Shown here: positions 1-8,777 of the stretch, one piece after another
Layout: every line of letters starts with the position of its first letter
Numbering within the stretch: position 1 is the stretch's first letter
Assembly (NCBI GenBank): GCA_024641325.1
Contig: JAHEDJ010000025.1
Coordinates: 1 to 41,732, forward strand
Direction of reading: 5' to 3'
Source of the DNA: a bacterium
Lineage (GTDB): Bacteria > Actinomycetota > Acidimicrobiia > Spongiisociales > JAHEDJ01
Length of the DNA: 41,732 nt
Notes under the pieces: generated by a model
What the model was told of the DNA's origin: nothing
What the model saw: the letters and a program-made list of their open reading frames with translations, nothing else
Databases searched by the model: none
Translations under genes and position numbers: made by a program

Positions 1-891
1 GTCATCCGTCTCGACGGCTACACAGAGGCAGAGAAGGTGGCCATCGCCCGTGACCATCTCTTGCCGCGGCAGATCCGTTCGGCCGGTCTACAGCCTGAGG
101 AGATCTCGATCACTGAGGACGTACTGGCGGAAGTGGTAGATCGCTACACCCGTGAGGCGGGAGTTCGAGGACTTGAACGTGAGTTGGGCAAGCTCGCCCG
201 CAAGGTAGCGACCGAGATCGCAACCCGCGCTGAATCCGATGGGACGGCGGCGATCGAAATCGACGGAGGTCGGATCGTCGACTACTTGGGTAAACCGAAG
301 GTCTGGCACGATGAGGCAGCAGATCGCACCGATGTGCCGGGGGTGGCCACCGGACTGGCGGTGACCGGCGCCGGTGGCGACGTCCTCTTCATAGAGGCAA
401 CTGCGATGGACGGCGAGCCGGGCCTCACGCTGACCGGTCAGCTGGGCGACGTGATGAAAGAATCCGCCCGTATCGCGCTGAGCTACATCGAAGCGCACGC
501 TCGCGAGCTCGAGTTGGATCCTGAAACATTCCGACGGCGCTTCCATGTCCATGTGCCGGCCGGCGCCGTACCCAAGGACGGGCCGTCGGCGGGAATCACG
601 ATGACCACCGCACTTGTGTCCTTGCTGACCGGCCGGAAGGTGAAGCACACCGTCGGGATGACCGGCGAGGTGACTCTTCAGGGCAAGGTGCTGCCGATCG
701 GTGGCGTCAAGCAGAAGGTGCTCGCTGCCCACCGGGCCGGCCTGACCGAGGTGATAGTCCCGAAGCGCAACGAAGTCGACCTAGACGATGTTCCCGAAGT
801 CATTCGAGAAGAAATGACGTTCCACATCGTTGACGACATCGGCGAGGTGCTGGCCATAGCTCTCGAACCGGCGTCCGTTCCGGTCCCCTAG
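1..891 (+). CDS. lon: Lon ATP-dependent protease, C-terminal part (5' truncated by window edge)
   Basis: The reading frame is open from base 1, so the gene starts upstream; the GTG at 37 is internal. The visible 296 residues cover the end of the AAA+ module (DGYTEAEK...ARDHLLPRQ, the usual Lon sensor-2 helical region) and the complete proteolytic domain. The catalytic Ser lies in DGPSAGI (codon 586-588) and the Lys 43 residues later in GGVKQK (codon 715-717), the spacing seen in E. coli and B. subtilis Lon. Lon is a cytosolic hexamer that degrades misfolded and regulatory proteins. The gene converges on the minus-strand hbd gene with a pair of hairpin repeats between them. The family call is certain; the N-terminal domain type cannot be judged. 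Confidence 0.97.
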   Translation, partial: VIRLDGYTEAEKVAIARDHLLPRQIRSAGLQPEEISITEDVLAEVVDRYTREAGVRGLERELGKLARKVATEIATRAESDGTAAIEIDGGRIVDYLGKPKVWHDEAADRTDVPGVATGLAVTGAGGDVLFIEATAMDGEPGLTLTGQLGDVMKESARIALSYIEAHARELELDPETFRRRFHVHVPAGAVPKDGPSAGITMTTALVSLLTGRKVKHTVGMTGEVTLQGKVLPIGGVKQKVLAAHRAGLTEVIVPKRNEVDLDDVPEVIREEMTFHIVDDIGEVLAIALEPASVPVP

Positions 892-903
892 AACCACCCG
901 ATA

Positions 904-1014
904 TTTCTCAGCAATGCTGGACCCGATTTTCCGTAGTCAGCATTGCTGAGAAAACCAACCGATGTTTCTCGGCAATGCTGGACCCGGTTTTCCGTAGTCA
1001 GCATTGCTGAGAAA
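904..1014. repeat. Tandem pair of 50-bp hairpin repeats (pair A) between convergent lon and hbd
   Basis: Two copies, 904-953 and 965-1014, repeat at a 61-bp period. Each has a 16-nt left arm (TTTCTCAGCAATGCTG, or CTCGG in copy 2), an 18-nt loop beginning GACCCG and ending CCGTAGT, and a right arm CAGCATTGCTGAGAAA. The loops of the two copies differ at one base. The same arm family occurs at 11543-11651 with a different loop. There is no T-run after the stems, so this is not a canonical intrinsic terminator, though it could end transcription in either direction. REP/MITE-like dispersed palindromes are the other reading. Confidence 0.9.
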
Positions 1015-1028
1015 ACGGCGTTGGAGTG

Positions 1029-1886
1029 CTACTGGTACTCGTAGAAGCCTCTGCCGCTCTTGCGACCGAGGAGACCCGCCTCGACCATCCTCACCAGGAG
1101 GGGTGGCGGGGCATACTGCGGCAGCTTGAACTCGTCGTAGAGCACGTCGGCAACAGCCTTGCAAGTGTCGAGCCCGACGAAGTCGGCGAGAGTCAGAGGT
1201 CCCATAGGATGATTGGCGCCAAGGCGCATGCCGGTGTCGATGTCGTCCGCCGTTGCCACCCCATTCTCGTACAGGCGTATGGCCTCGAGCATGTAGGGCA
1301 CAAGCAGCATGTTGACGATGAATCCGGCCCGGTCTTTCGCATGGATGACCGTCTTTTCCAGCTGATCGCAGGCGAACTTCTCAGCCCGAGCCTCCACAGC
1401 CGGTGACGATAGGACCGTGCTGATCAGTTCGACGAGCCCCATTACGGGTACGGGGTTGAAGAAGTGCAGCCCGACGACCGAGTCCGGACGGGTCGTCGCT
1501 TTGGCTAGACGGGTGATAGGAATCGAGGACGTGTTTGAGGCCAGGATGGCGTCTTCATCGTCGAGTATGTCGTCGAGGGTCTTGAATATCTCGAGCTTCA
1601 GTGGTTCGTTCTCCGTGATCGCTTCGACCACGAGTTGTCGGTCGGCCAGATCGGCGAGGTTTGTGGTGTAAGTGATGCGTCCAAGGATTTCTTCGCGTGC
1701 CCCGGCTTCGAGCTTGCCCTTGTCAACGGCGCGCCCCGTCGACTTCTCGATCTTTGACCGGGCCAAGGACACTGTCGCTTCGTCGACTTCTCTGATCGTG
1801 ACATCGAGGCCTGCCTTGGCAGACACTTCGGCGATTCCGGACCCCATGAGTCCTCCGCCGACGATTCCGATGCGATGGATGGTCAT
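1029..1886 (-). CDS. hbd: 3-hydroxybutyryl-CoA dehydrogenase (3-hydroxyacyl-CoA dehydrogenase family)
   Basis: A 285-residue protein, full length for the stand-alone family. It oxidises (S)-3-hydroxyacyl-CoA with NAD(P)+, or runs in reverse, in fatty-acid or butyrate/PHB-type metabolism in the cytosol. The N-terminal Rossmann fold has the dinucleotide motif GIVGGGLMGSG (7-17). The catalytic dyad is His141 (HFFNPVP) and Glu153 (VELI), 12 residues apart as in the family. The C-terminal domain shows GFIVNMLLVPYMLEA and NHPMGPLTLADFVGLD. The ATG at 1886 is preceded by AGGAGG at good spacing, which fixes the start. It is the last gene of a minus-strand run (ABC, MFS, M20, hbd), but a gap of about 80 nt and its own strong SD suggest it may be independently translated. 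Confidence 0.94.
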   Translation of the reverse strand: MTIHRIGIVGGGLMGSGIAEVSAKAGLDVTIREVDEATVSLARSKIEKSTGRAVDKGKLEAGAREEILGRITYTTNLADLADRQLVVEAITENEPLKLEIFKTLDDILDDEDAILASNTSSIPITRLAKATTRPDSVVGLHFFNPVPVMGLVELISTVLSSPAVEARAEKFACDQLEKTVIHAKDRAGFIVNMLLVPYMLEAIRLYENGVATADDIDTGMRLGANHPMGPLTLADFVGLDTCKAVADVLYDEFKLPQYAPPPLLVRMVEAGLLGRKSGRGFYEYQ

Positions 1887-1968
1887 GTGGCGCGCCTCCT
1901 GTTTCGCTGGCCCAATACTCCCACGAAGCTAGTCCCGATGGCAGGGGAAAACGGATGGAGGGCAAGGG

Positions 1969-3288
1969 CTAATGGGTTCCTGTTCCGTAGCGACGCAGCA
2001 GCTCGAACATGGTCTGCGCCCCTTGCTCAACCGCGGCCACCGGTATGCGTTCATCCGCGGCGTGAACGGTCGCTTGAAACTCATAATCGGATGGGAGCCG
2101 CATCGGAAGGAATCCGTAGTGCTGGATACCGAGTTGACCGAACCAGCGTCCATCGGTGACCGCCGGTAGTAGGAACGGAATCGGTATTGCTTCGGGATCC
2201 ATTTCTACAAGGAGTTCGGCCAGCAGAGGAAACAGACTCATATCGGGCTCATCCGGCGGTAGCAGTCCTTCAGACTGGTAGGTGATTTCGACATCACTGC
2301 CGACGATGTTTCGCAGTTCGGCGGCCATCTGGTCGGGGTGGATGCCCGGCAACATCCGGCCGTCGAGCGTCAATGAGATCTCGGCGGGGATCACGTTGTA
2401 CTTGTCACCGCCGTGGACCATCGTGGCGTTGACCGTGTTGCGAAGGACCGGCTCCATGACCGAGAGTTGCGAGCCCAACAGCTTGAGGGTGGTGCCTGCC
2501 GTGCGCGGGTTGAGGAGTGCCTGTAGCGCCCTCCGTGTCGTGCCTTCGGTGTGCTCGATCATGGCTTCCAGCATCATCCGGGTGGCGGGCACTATGTCGA
2601 CCGGCATGCGCTTCCGATCGAGTCGATCCAGAGCCTTGGCGAGCTTGGCCATCGCCCCGCCGGACATCGGCAGCGACCCATGTCCACCCGGTCCGCGAAA
2701 AGTGAGTTCGAACCGGACTCCTACCCGCTCCGCAACTTGCACCGGATAGAAGGCTCGTCCGGCCAGATGTAGGGGGAACCCACCGAACTCACCGATGCAA
2801 TGCTCGACGCCGTCGAACAGCTCAGCGTGCTGCTCGACCAGGAACTGTGCGCCGGACTCCCCGCCGGCCTCCTCGTCCGAGAGCACGCACAGGATGATGT
2901 CTCCGGCCGGAGCTTCATCAGAGGAAGCCATCCGCAAGAAGGCATCGATCATCATGGCGACTCCACCCTTCATGTCGAGGGTGCCCCGCCCCCAGATGAA
3001 GCCATCGACGATCTCTCCGCCCATTGGATCCCGTGCCCATTGCTGACCGGTCGTCGGCACAACATCGATGTGGCCCTGCATGAGAAACGGCGGCGCCTCG
3101 CCCCGACCTCGAAGGCGGGCAACGAGGTTGGGGCGGGCCGGATCCTTGGCGAGAAGCAACGATTTGCTTCCGGAGGCGGCGAGGACACCATCGATGTACC
3201 CGATCGCCTCGGCCTCGCTCCCGGGCGGGTTGGTCGTGTCGATTCGTATGAGCGTCTGAAGTAGATCGACGGGGGACATTCGCGTCAT
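1969..3288 (-). CDS. M20-family metallopeptidase / deacylase (ArgE-DapE-like)
   Basis: 439 residues, typical of M20/M25/M40 di-zinc hydrolases, which cleave amide bonds of small peptides or N-acyl amino acids in the cytosol. Visible motifs are QGHIDVVP (metal His73, catalytic Asp75), GRGTLDMKGG (bridging Asp105), LSDEEAGGESG (general base Glu139, metal Glu140) and a C-terminal VHAADERIPV His. A dimerisation domain sits between (about 195-310). The start ATG at 3286-3288 overlaps the stop of the upstream MFS gene (ATGA), indicating translational coupling; an internal ATG at 3279 is possible. Substrate cannot be read from sequence. Coupling to a transporter suggests uptake or export of the substrate or product. 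Confidence 0.9.
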   Translation of the reverse strand: MTRMSPVDLLQTLIRIDTTNPPGSEAEAIGYIDGVLAASGSKSLLLAKDPARPNLVARLRGRGEAPPFLMQGHIDVVPTTGQQWARDPMGGEIVDGFIWGRGTLDMKGGVAMMIDAFLRMASSDEAPAGDIILCVLSDEEAGGESGAQFLVEQHAELFDGVEHCIGEFGGFPLHLAGRAFYPVQVAERVGVRFELTFRGPGGHGSLPMSGGAMAKLAKALDRLDRKRMPVDIVPATRMMLEAMIEHTEGTTRRALQALLNPRTAGTTLKLLGSQLSVMEPVLRNTVNATMVHGGDKYNVIPAEISLTLDGRMLPGIHPDQMAAELRNIVGSDVEITYQSEGLLPPDEPDMSLFPLLAELLVEMDPEAIPIPFLLPAVTDGRWFGQLGIQHYGFLPMRLPSDYEFQATVHAADERIPVAAVEQGAQTMFELLRRYGTGTH

Positions 3289-4517
3289 GTCAACTCTTCT
3301 ACGATCGCGTCCGTTTCGGTTCGCTCATACATCTTCGCGAACTTCTTGGTCACGAAGAGAATCAGAGGGATCACCAGTAGGTTGGCCAATGCGAAGGATC
3401 TGAAAACCCCGGAGAAACCCAGGTTGTCCGACAGACTGGTGGCGACTCCCTCGCCGGCGCCGATGCCGATGTTCGACATGGTCTGGAGAATGGCGAACAT
3501 CGACCCGGCGATCCGGGTGTCGGTTATGCCCATCGACAGTGTGACATAGGTGGTCCACTGCAACCCGACGGCGACGCCCCAGAGAACGCCGACCGACACG
3601 ATGGCGGTCTCCGATTCGAGAACACTGAACATGAGTCCGCCGAGAGTGACGAGGATGACCGTGGTGAGGGCGGCGGTGCGGCGGCCGAAGTGGGTCATCA
3701 GGTAGCTCAGTCCGATGGCACCGATCACCATTCCGATACCTTTGAGCGTTCCGTAGAGGCCGATGGTGCTGCCGCTCGAATCGAGTTCGTTGGACATGTA
3801 GTAGGTCACCAGGCCGTCGATGCCCTGGAAGAAGGTCCACGCAAGGATCAGGAAGAGCGCAAACACGAAGTAGCGCGACTGAAGCATCACCCGGAAGGCG
3901 CTGCGGTCGAAGCTGTGAGCCGGCGTGCGCTTGGCGGGCTCCCGAACTCTGCGAACCATGGCCAGCGGTATCAGCATCAACCCGGCGATGACGAGAAAGA
4001 TCGCCTGATACCCAATCGAATCGGCGATAAGTCCGAAGATGAGCGAGACGACCACCAATCCGGCAGCCCGACCACCGGTCATGAATGCCTGCACCCGGCT
4101 GTGGTCGACCGGGGGAACCACGTCCACAGCAAGGGCATCTGCGGTGGTGTCGAAGAGCGCCATGAAAAACGTTGCCATCAGCACCATCGCCGCAAGCACG
4201 CCAAAGCTCTCGCTGGGGTCTATGAAGTAGGCGATGAAGAAAGCCAGCGCGGTCGATACAAGCCCGATCTGCATGTAGGGGACACGGTGACCGCGTCCGA
4301 AGAGGTCGTAGCGGTCCGAGATGATTCCGTAGACCCATTTGATGATGAAAGGCAGGAGCGCCAGAGAGGCGACGATGGCGAGGCGGTCGGCGTCGATGCC
4401 TTCGCTGTCCATGTGGGGCTTGAAGAAGTTGAGCTGGTAGGCCTGGATCACGCCCTGAACGAAGTACAACATGGCGAACATGGCGAACACGTACCGACGT
4501 GTCAGATTGATGTCCAA
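3285..4517 (-). CDS. MFS transporter, 12-TM, AmpG/PAT-like
   Basis: 410 residues with about 12 hydrophobic segments. The cytoplasmic loop after TM2 reads KWVYGIISDRYDLFGRGHRVPY, the MFS motif-A region, and resembles the AmpG/peptide-acetyl-CoA transporter branch more than sugar or drug porters; this sub-family call is tentative. The start is TTG at 4517, supported by a perfect AGGAGG 6 nt upstream (complement of 4524-4529); no ATG fits. The stop overlaps the M20 start by ATGA, so the two are co-translated. AmpG-type permeases import muropeptides, and an M20 amidohydrolase partner would fit peptide-like cargo. That link is inference. Confidence 0.85.
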   Translation of the reverse strand: MDINLTRRYVFAMFAMLYFVQGVIQAYQLNFFKPHMDSEGIDADRLAIVASLALLPFIIKWVYGIISDRYDLFGRGHRVPYMQIGLVSTALAFFIAYFIDPSESFGVLAAMVLMATFFMALFDTTADALAVDVVPPVDHSRVQAFMTGGRAAGLVVVSLIFGLIADSIGYQAIFLVIAGLMLIPLAMVRRVREPAKRTPAHSFDRSAFRVMLQSRYFVFALFLILAWTFFQGIDGLVTYYMSNELDSSGSTIGLYGTLKGIGMVIGAIGLSYLMTHFGRRTAALTTVILVTLGGLMFSVLESETAIVSVGVLWGVAVGLQWTTYVTLSMGITDTRIAGSMFAILQTMSNIGIGAGEGVATSLSDNLGFSGVFRSFALANLLVIPLILFVTKKFAKMYERTETDAIVEELT

Positions 4518-4579
4518 GCGAATCCTCCTTGATTGTCCTGAAGGCTAGATCCTGAGGAAGGGCCCCGGCGGGCGCAGCC

Positions 4580-6367
4580 TCAGCCGACGTGCCACGGCAC
4601 GGCAGCGCCGGTCTGAACCTTCCACAGAGAGGCATACAACCCGTCGAGGGCAATGAGTTCCTCGTGATCGCCTTGCTCGGCGACCCGACCGGCTTCGAGC
4701 ACGTATATCCGGTCGGCGTGGCGAATCGTCGAGAGACGGTGGGCTATGACGATTGTGGTGCGGTCGAGCGAGATTCGCTCCAGCGATCGTTGAATGGCGG
4801 CTTCGGTTTCGTTGTCGACCGAGGATGTTGCCTCATCGAGAATCAGAACCGGAGGATCGGCCAGCACAGCCCTGGCGATCGACAGACGCTGCCGCTGTCC
4901 GCCGGACAATTTCTGCCCACGTTCACCGACGATCGTTTCGTATCCCTGCGGGAGCCCTTCGATGAACTCGTGTGATTCTGCGACGGATGCAGCCGCAATG
5001 ACATCTTCCATGGGCGCATCCGGACGGGCGTAGGCGATGTTCTCGCGGATGGTGCCGTGGAACAGGAATACGTCCTGGCTCACCAGCCCGATCGCCCGGC
5101 GAAGATCGCCGAGCTCTAGGTCAGAAAGCGGATGTCCGTCCAGTTCAACGCAACCGCCTGTGGGGTCGTAGAAGCGGAGCAGCAGTTTGATGATCGTCGT
5201 CTTCCCGGCCCCGGTTGCACCGACGATGGCAGTCGTCAGGCCGGCCGGCATGTCGATGTCCACGGAATCGAGCACCGGAAACCCGTCGACGTAGGAGAAG
5301 TCGACCTGCTTGAACCGCAGATCACCGGCGACGGTGGGTCGGGGGAGAGGAGTCGTCCCGCTGGTGACGGTGGGGCGAATCGCCAGCAGATCGAGCACCC
5401 GATTGGTCGAGGCCATCGCCCGCTGGAAGAGATCGAACGTCTCTCCTAATCGGGTCAGCGGCCATAGCAGTCGCTGGGTGAGAAAGACCATCACGCTGTA
5501 TGCGCCTACGGCCAGCTGACCGTCGAGTGCTCTGAATCCTCCGACCAGGAGCGTTGCGGTGAAACCCACGAGGATGACGATCCGGATGAGTGGTGAGAAT
5601 GCCGAGCTGAGGCGGATCGCCCGGCGGTTGGCGTTTTGGTAGAGCGCACTCTCCTCCCCGATCCTGGTGACCTCGCGGTCCTCGGTCGTGAAGCTCTTGA
5701 TCGTGGCAATGCCGGCCAGGTTGTTGGACAGTTGCCCATTGAGCACGCCGACCTGATCGCGTACTGCCGCGTACCGCGGAGCGATTCGGCGCTGGAACTT
5801 GACCGAGCCCCACAGGATCAGCGGGATAGGGATGAACGCCATCCAGGCAACCTGCCAGGCGATTCCAAAGAACCCGGCGCCGACCAACACGACAGTCGTC
5901 GCTACCTGGAGCAGGTTGTTGGCCCCACCGTCGAGGAAGCGCTCCAACTGGTTGATGTCGTCGTTGAGGATCGACATGAGACCGCCGGTTGAGCGATCTT
6001 CGAAGAACCGCATGTCGAGTGTTTGTGTGTGGGCATAGGCGTCGATCCGCAGTTCGTGCTGGATGATCTGGGCGAGATTGCGCCACCAGACCGAGTGCAG
6101 GTATTCGAACAGCGACTCGAGAACCCAGATGATGAAAGTCAATACCGCCAGTAGGACCAGTTGGTCGCGAGTGTCTGCGACGCCGAACCCGGCCAGCATT
6201 GAATCTTCTCGCCGAACGACGACATCGACTGCGGTTCCGATCAAGACCGGAGGAGCGAGGTCGAATGCCTTGTTGAGGATCGAGAACGAAGTGGCGGTGA
6301 TGATCCGGCGGCGATGGCCGACGGCATATTCCCAGAGGCGGCGAAGAGGATGGTGGGCGGTCGGCAT
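4580..6367 (-). CDS. ABC-type exporter, fused membrane and ATPase domains (MsbA/MdlB-like)
   Basis: 595 residues, a half-transporter acting as homo- or heterodimer in the plasma membrane. The type-I ABC transmembrane domain (about 15-325) has six hydrophobic segments. The nucleotide-binding domain (about 350-585) carries Walker A GATGAGKT (383-390), Q-loop Gln431, signature LSGGQ (487-491), Walker B VLILDE (507-512) and H-loop His543. All catalytic residues are intact. No second half-transporter gene is adjacent, favouring a homodimer. It opens the minus-strand block and is divergent from the serpin gene. Substrate is unknown: lipid, drug and peptide exporters share this layout. The ATG at 6367 lacks a good SD. 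Confidence 0.92.
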   Translation of the reverse strand: MPTAHHPLRRLWEYAVGHRRRIITATSFSILNKAFDLAPPVLIGTAVDVVVRREDSMLAGFGVADTRDQLVLLAVLTFIIWVLESLFEYLHSVWWRNLAQIIQHELRIDAYAHTQTLDMRFFEDRSTGGLMSILNDDINQLERFLDGGANNLLQVATTVVLVGAGFFGIAWQVAWMAFIPIPLILWGSVKFQRRIAPRYAAVRDQVGVLNGQLSNNLAGIATIKSFTTEDREVTRIGEESALYQNANRRAIRLSSAFSPLIRIVILVGFTATLLVGGFRALDGQLAVGAYSVMVFLTQRLLWPLTRLGETFDLFQRAMASTNRVLDLLAIRPTVTSGTTPLPRPTVAGDLRFKQVDFSYVDGFPVLDSVDIDMPAGLTTAIVGATGAGKTTIIKLLLRFYDPTGGCVELDGHPLSDLELGDLRRAIGLVSQDVFLFHGTIRENIAYARPDAPMEDVIAAASVAESHEFIEGLPQGYETIVGERGQKLSGGQRQRLSIARAVLADPPVLILDEATSSVDNETEAAIQRSLERISLDRTTIVIAHRLSTIRHADRIYVLEAGRVAEQGDHEELIALDGLYASLWKVQTGAAVPWHVG

Positions 6368-6410
6368 GTGGCCGTGGAGGCTAGCGTTCCCCGCCCTCAG
6401 CCAGGAACCG

Positions 6411-6439
6411 TTGGGGGTGTGTCGACGTCATAATTACAT
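6411..6439 (+). promoter_or_regulatory. Candidate promoter of the serpin gene
   Basis: The only AT-rich patch in the 97-bp divergent gap (CATAATTACAT, 6429-6439) lies 25-35 nt before the serpin ATG. TTGGGG at 6411-6416 could act as -35 with TTACAT as -10 at 17-nt spacing. The match is weak. Confidence 0.3.
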
Positions 6440-6464
6440 GAGAGTCTCGAGAAGGAGGCGCGCC

Positions 6465-7775
6465 ATGCGTCGCACCGCATTGCTCATTGTGCTGTCTCTG
6501 TTGGCTACCGCCTGCGGGAGCACCGACTCATCGTCGTCGACGACGGCGTCGACCGGCCCCGGCGACGTTACGGTGGCGGGCATGCTCGTTGCCTCAGACC
6601 TCGACCGTGACGATCCGGCTGCCTCGGCGGCCGATGTCGAGCAGGTGGCGGCCGGCCTTCGGGCGTTCGCAGCAGAGCTCTATGCCGAGATGGTCGGCGA
6701 GGGCAACATGGTTTACTCGCCGGTGAGCGTGTACACGGCGCTGGCGATGACCTACGCGGGCGCAACAGGAACTACCGCCGATGAGATGGCGGCGCTCCTG
6801 GGCGACGAGATCTCCTTCGATGCTTTCCATTCCGCAATGAACGCATTGGATCAAGCGCTCACGGCGCGAAATCACGAGGCGACTGAGTCCGAAGGCGCAG
6901 TTGAGATGAGCGTCGCCAACAGCTTGTGGGGACAAAAGGGCATGGTCTTTGAATCTCCGTTCCTCGATCTCCTCGCCCGTGACTACGGATCGGGAATGCG
7001 CATCGTCGATTTCATCGACTCCTCTGCCCGTGAGGAGGCACGGCTCGCCATCAACGACTGGGTGGCCGGCGAGACGAACGATCGGATCGAGGATCTCATA
7101 CAGCAGGGGGTGCTCGACGATCTGGTGCGGCTGGTTTTGGTGAATGCCGTGTATCTAGACGCTGCCTGGCAAACTCCGTTCGAGGAGGCAGCCACCACTG
7201 ATGATCCCTTCGTGCTTCTCGATGGTTCTGAGATCTCTACTGAAACGATGCACCAGCAACTCACTGTGCCCTACGGTGTGGGTGAGGGCTGGCAGGCGGT
7301 CCGAATTCCATATGCAGGCAATGAACTCGGGATGCTCGTGGTTCTTCCTGACAAAGGCAGATACGAGCAGGTCGAAGACTCGTTGAGCCTCGGACTCCTC
7401 GACACCGTGTCCGGCGCATTGTCGTTGGAACCGGTGATGCTCTCACTTCCGAAGTGGGAGATAAGGACCCAGATCGGGCTGGTTCCACCGTTGCAGGCTC
7501 TGGGACTGAACGAAGCCACCAGCGCCGCTGCAGACTTCAGCGGGATGACCGGCGCACGGGATCTGTTCATCAGTGACGTCGTTCACGAAGCATGGATTTC
7601 TGCCGACGAAGCAGGGACCGAAGCAGCCGCCGCAACCGCGGTGATCATGAGCCTCACCGCCGTGCCTTTGGAGCCGATCTCCTTCACCGTCGACCGACCC
7701 TTCATCTTCGTGCTCGAGGACATTGAGACCGGTTCGATACTGTTCATGGGACGGGTGGTGGATCCTGGGTCCTGA
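6465..7775 (+). CDS. Lipoprotein serpin (serine/cysteine protease inhibitor)
   Basis: 436 residues from the ATG at 6465, chosen for GAAGGAGG just upstream and because it yields a lipoprotein signal peptide (MRRTALLIVLSLLATAC, lipid-modified Cys17). A Ser/Thr-rich spacer (18-35) leads to a complete serpin fold. Diagnostic pieces are VYSPVSVYTALAMTYAGA (83-100), LVNAVYLDAAWQTPF, the inhibitory-type hinge GTEAAAAT (384-391) and the signature FTVDRPFIFVLEDIETGSILFMGRV. Small residues throughout the hinge argue for a real suicide inhibitor. Counting from the hinge puts P1 near Thr398 (MSLT|AV), which would suit an elastase- or subtilisin-like target; this is an estimate. Lgt, the enzyme that lipidates such Cys residues, is encoded at 12155. 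Confidence 0.95.
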   Translation: MRRTALLIVLSLLATACGSTDSSSSTTASTGPGDVTVAGMLVASDLDRDDPAASAADVEQVAAGLRAFAAELYAEMVGEGNMVYSPVSVYTALAMTYAGATGTTADEMAALLGDEISFDAFHSAMNALDQALTARNHEATESEGAVEMSVANSLWGQKGMVFESPFLDLLARDYGSGMRIVDFIDSSAREEARLAINDWVAGETNDRIEDLIQQGVLDDLVRLVLVNAVYLDAAWQTPFEEAATTDDPFVLLDGSEISTETMHQQLTVPYGVGEGWQAVRIPYAGNELGMLVVLPDKGRYEQVEDSLSLGLLDTVSGALSLEPVMLSLPKWEIRTQIGLVPPLQALGLNEATSAAADFSGMTGARDLFISDVVHEAWISADEAGTEAAAATAVIMSLTAVPLEPISFTVDRPFIFVLEDIETGSILFMGRVVDPGS

Positions 7776-7823
7776 TCGGGCCGGCTCTCCTATGCGCGGC
7801 GCCTGTCAACTCAGCGCGGCGAT

Positions 7824-7829
7824 TACCCT
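7824..7829 (+). promoter_or_regulatory. -10-like TACCCT for a probably leaderless PAC2 gene
   Basis: TACCCT matches TANNNT. It is 6 nt before a GTG at 7836 and 9 nt before the ATG at 7839. There is no SD, consistent with leaderless translation. No convincing -35 is visible. Confidence 0.4.
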
Positions 7830-7838
7830 CTTGTGGTG

Positions 7839-8705
7839 ATGCCTCTCTATTCCTATACGCCACCTGATGAACTCGACGCCCCGGTTCTCATCGCCTCGCT
7901 TAGAGGATGGGTGGATGCTGCAGGTGTTGGATCTGCTGCTGCCGAGCACCTGGCCGGCGACGGACCGGTCGTGGCGGAGTTCGACGGTGATCAGCTCTTC
8001 GATTACAGGTCGAGCAGGCCGGTGGTGGATTTCATCGACGGCCATCTGCGCAATCTCGAATGGCCCGAACTGGTCGTGCAATACAGACGAATTGGGGGCC
8101 GCGACTTGCTGATTCTGCGCGGTACCGAACCGGATTTGCGGTGGCGAGCGTTCGCGTCCGCGGTATCCGAGCTTGCCGTCGCGGCGGGCGTATCGGAGTT
8201 CATTGCCATCGGATCGGTTCCGGCGCCGGTGCCGCACACGATTGGAACCCCGCTGATCATGACCTCCCCGGATTCTGATTTGCTGGTCGACGACACACGC
8301 ACACCTGAAGGGCTTCTGCGAGTTCCGGGGGCGGCGCTCACGGTGTTGTCCCATCGGCTTTCTTCCGATGGGATTCCGGCTCGAGGCTATTGGGCCCAGG
8401 TTCCGCAATATGTCAACGGCCCGTTCTACCAGGGAGTCATTGTGCTGCTGGAGCGCATTGCCGATCGTCTTGGAATCACCATTCCGCTCGACACCTTGCC
8501 GGAGGAAGCGCTCCAACAGCGTGAACACTTGGATGGGATCGTCTCGAGCCGACCCGAGATCCAGAAGGTCGTCGAGAAACTCGAAGAGATTGCCGAACAG
8601 GGTGACGAGATCCCGACGGCCGACGAGATCGGCTCACAGGTCGAGCAGTTTCTCCGCGAATCGTCCGACGATGGAGGCGACCCCTTCAGATCCGAAGGAC
8701 CGTAG
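7839..8705 (+). CDS. PAC2 family protein (proteasome-assembly-chaperone-like)
   Basis: 288 residues from the ATG at 7839; in-frame GTGs at 7833 and 7836 are alternative starts. The PAC2 fold is recognisable from APVLIASLRGWVDAAGVGSAAAEHL near the N terminus, the FDYRSSRPVVDF stretch, VVQYRRIGGRDLLILRGTEPDLRW, and the alternating core IGSVPAPVPHTIGTPL. The C-terminal third (about 230-288) is charged, with VVEKLEEIAEQGDEIPTADEIGSQVEQFL. PAC2 proteins are common in actinobacteria and archaea; the eukaryotic relative assists 20S proteasome assembly. The bacterial role is not settled, and no proteasome gene is in this window. It is followed 72 nt later by leuS. Confidence 0.88.
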   Translation: MPLYSYTPPDELDAPVLIASLRGWVDAAGVGSAAAEHLAGDGPVVAEFDGDQLFDYRSSRPVVDFIDGHLRNLEWPELVVQYRRIGGRDLLILRGTEPDLRWRAFASAVSELAVAAGVSEFIAIGSVPAPVPHTIGTPLIMTSPDSDLLVDDTRTPEGLLRVPGAALTVLSHRLSSDGIPARGYWAQVPQYVNGPFYQGVIVLLERIADRLGITIPLDTLPEEALQQREHLDGIVSSRPEIQKVVEKLEEIAEQGDEIPTADEIGSQVEQFLRESSDDGGDPFRSEGP

Positions 8706-8747
8706 GGCGGTCGAGTCTATTCCGACGGGATCCCGGTCCAGGGTTGG

Positions 8748-8770
8748 TACGCTGGCGCCCATTCCAGGAG
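8748..8770 (+). promoter_or_regulatory. Candidate -10 (TACGCT) and Shine-Dalgarno (AGGAG) for leuS
   Basis: TACGCT at 8748-8753 fits TANNNT and would give a leader of about 18 nt. AGGAG at 8766-8770 lies 7 nt before the ATG at 8778 and favours that codon over the GTG at 8775. The 72-nt gap is too short for a T-box. Confidence 0.35.
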
Positions 8771-8777
8771 CAAGGTG

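Noticed and set aside
904-1014. Possible two-unit CRISPR array
   Set aside because: The repeated arms are palindromes with near-identical loops inside each copy; there are no unique spacers of uniform length, and no cas genes are present.
3325-4653. 442-codon minus-strand frame overlapping the MFS gene
   Set aside because: It is an out-of-frame Arg/His/Pro-rich shadow of the MFS gene, which has clear membrane helices and an SD-supported start.
6063-6464. N-terminal extension of the serpin frame
   Set aside because: It runs antisense through the ABC exporter; the ATG at 6465 has an SD and a lipoprotein signal peptide.
8706-8777. T-box or leader riboswitch before leuS (also before glyS)
   Set aside because: Both gaps (72 and 96 nt) are too short and lack the T-box sequence or a specifier stem.
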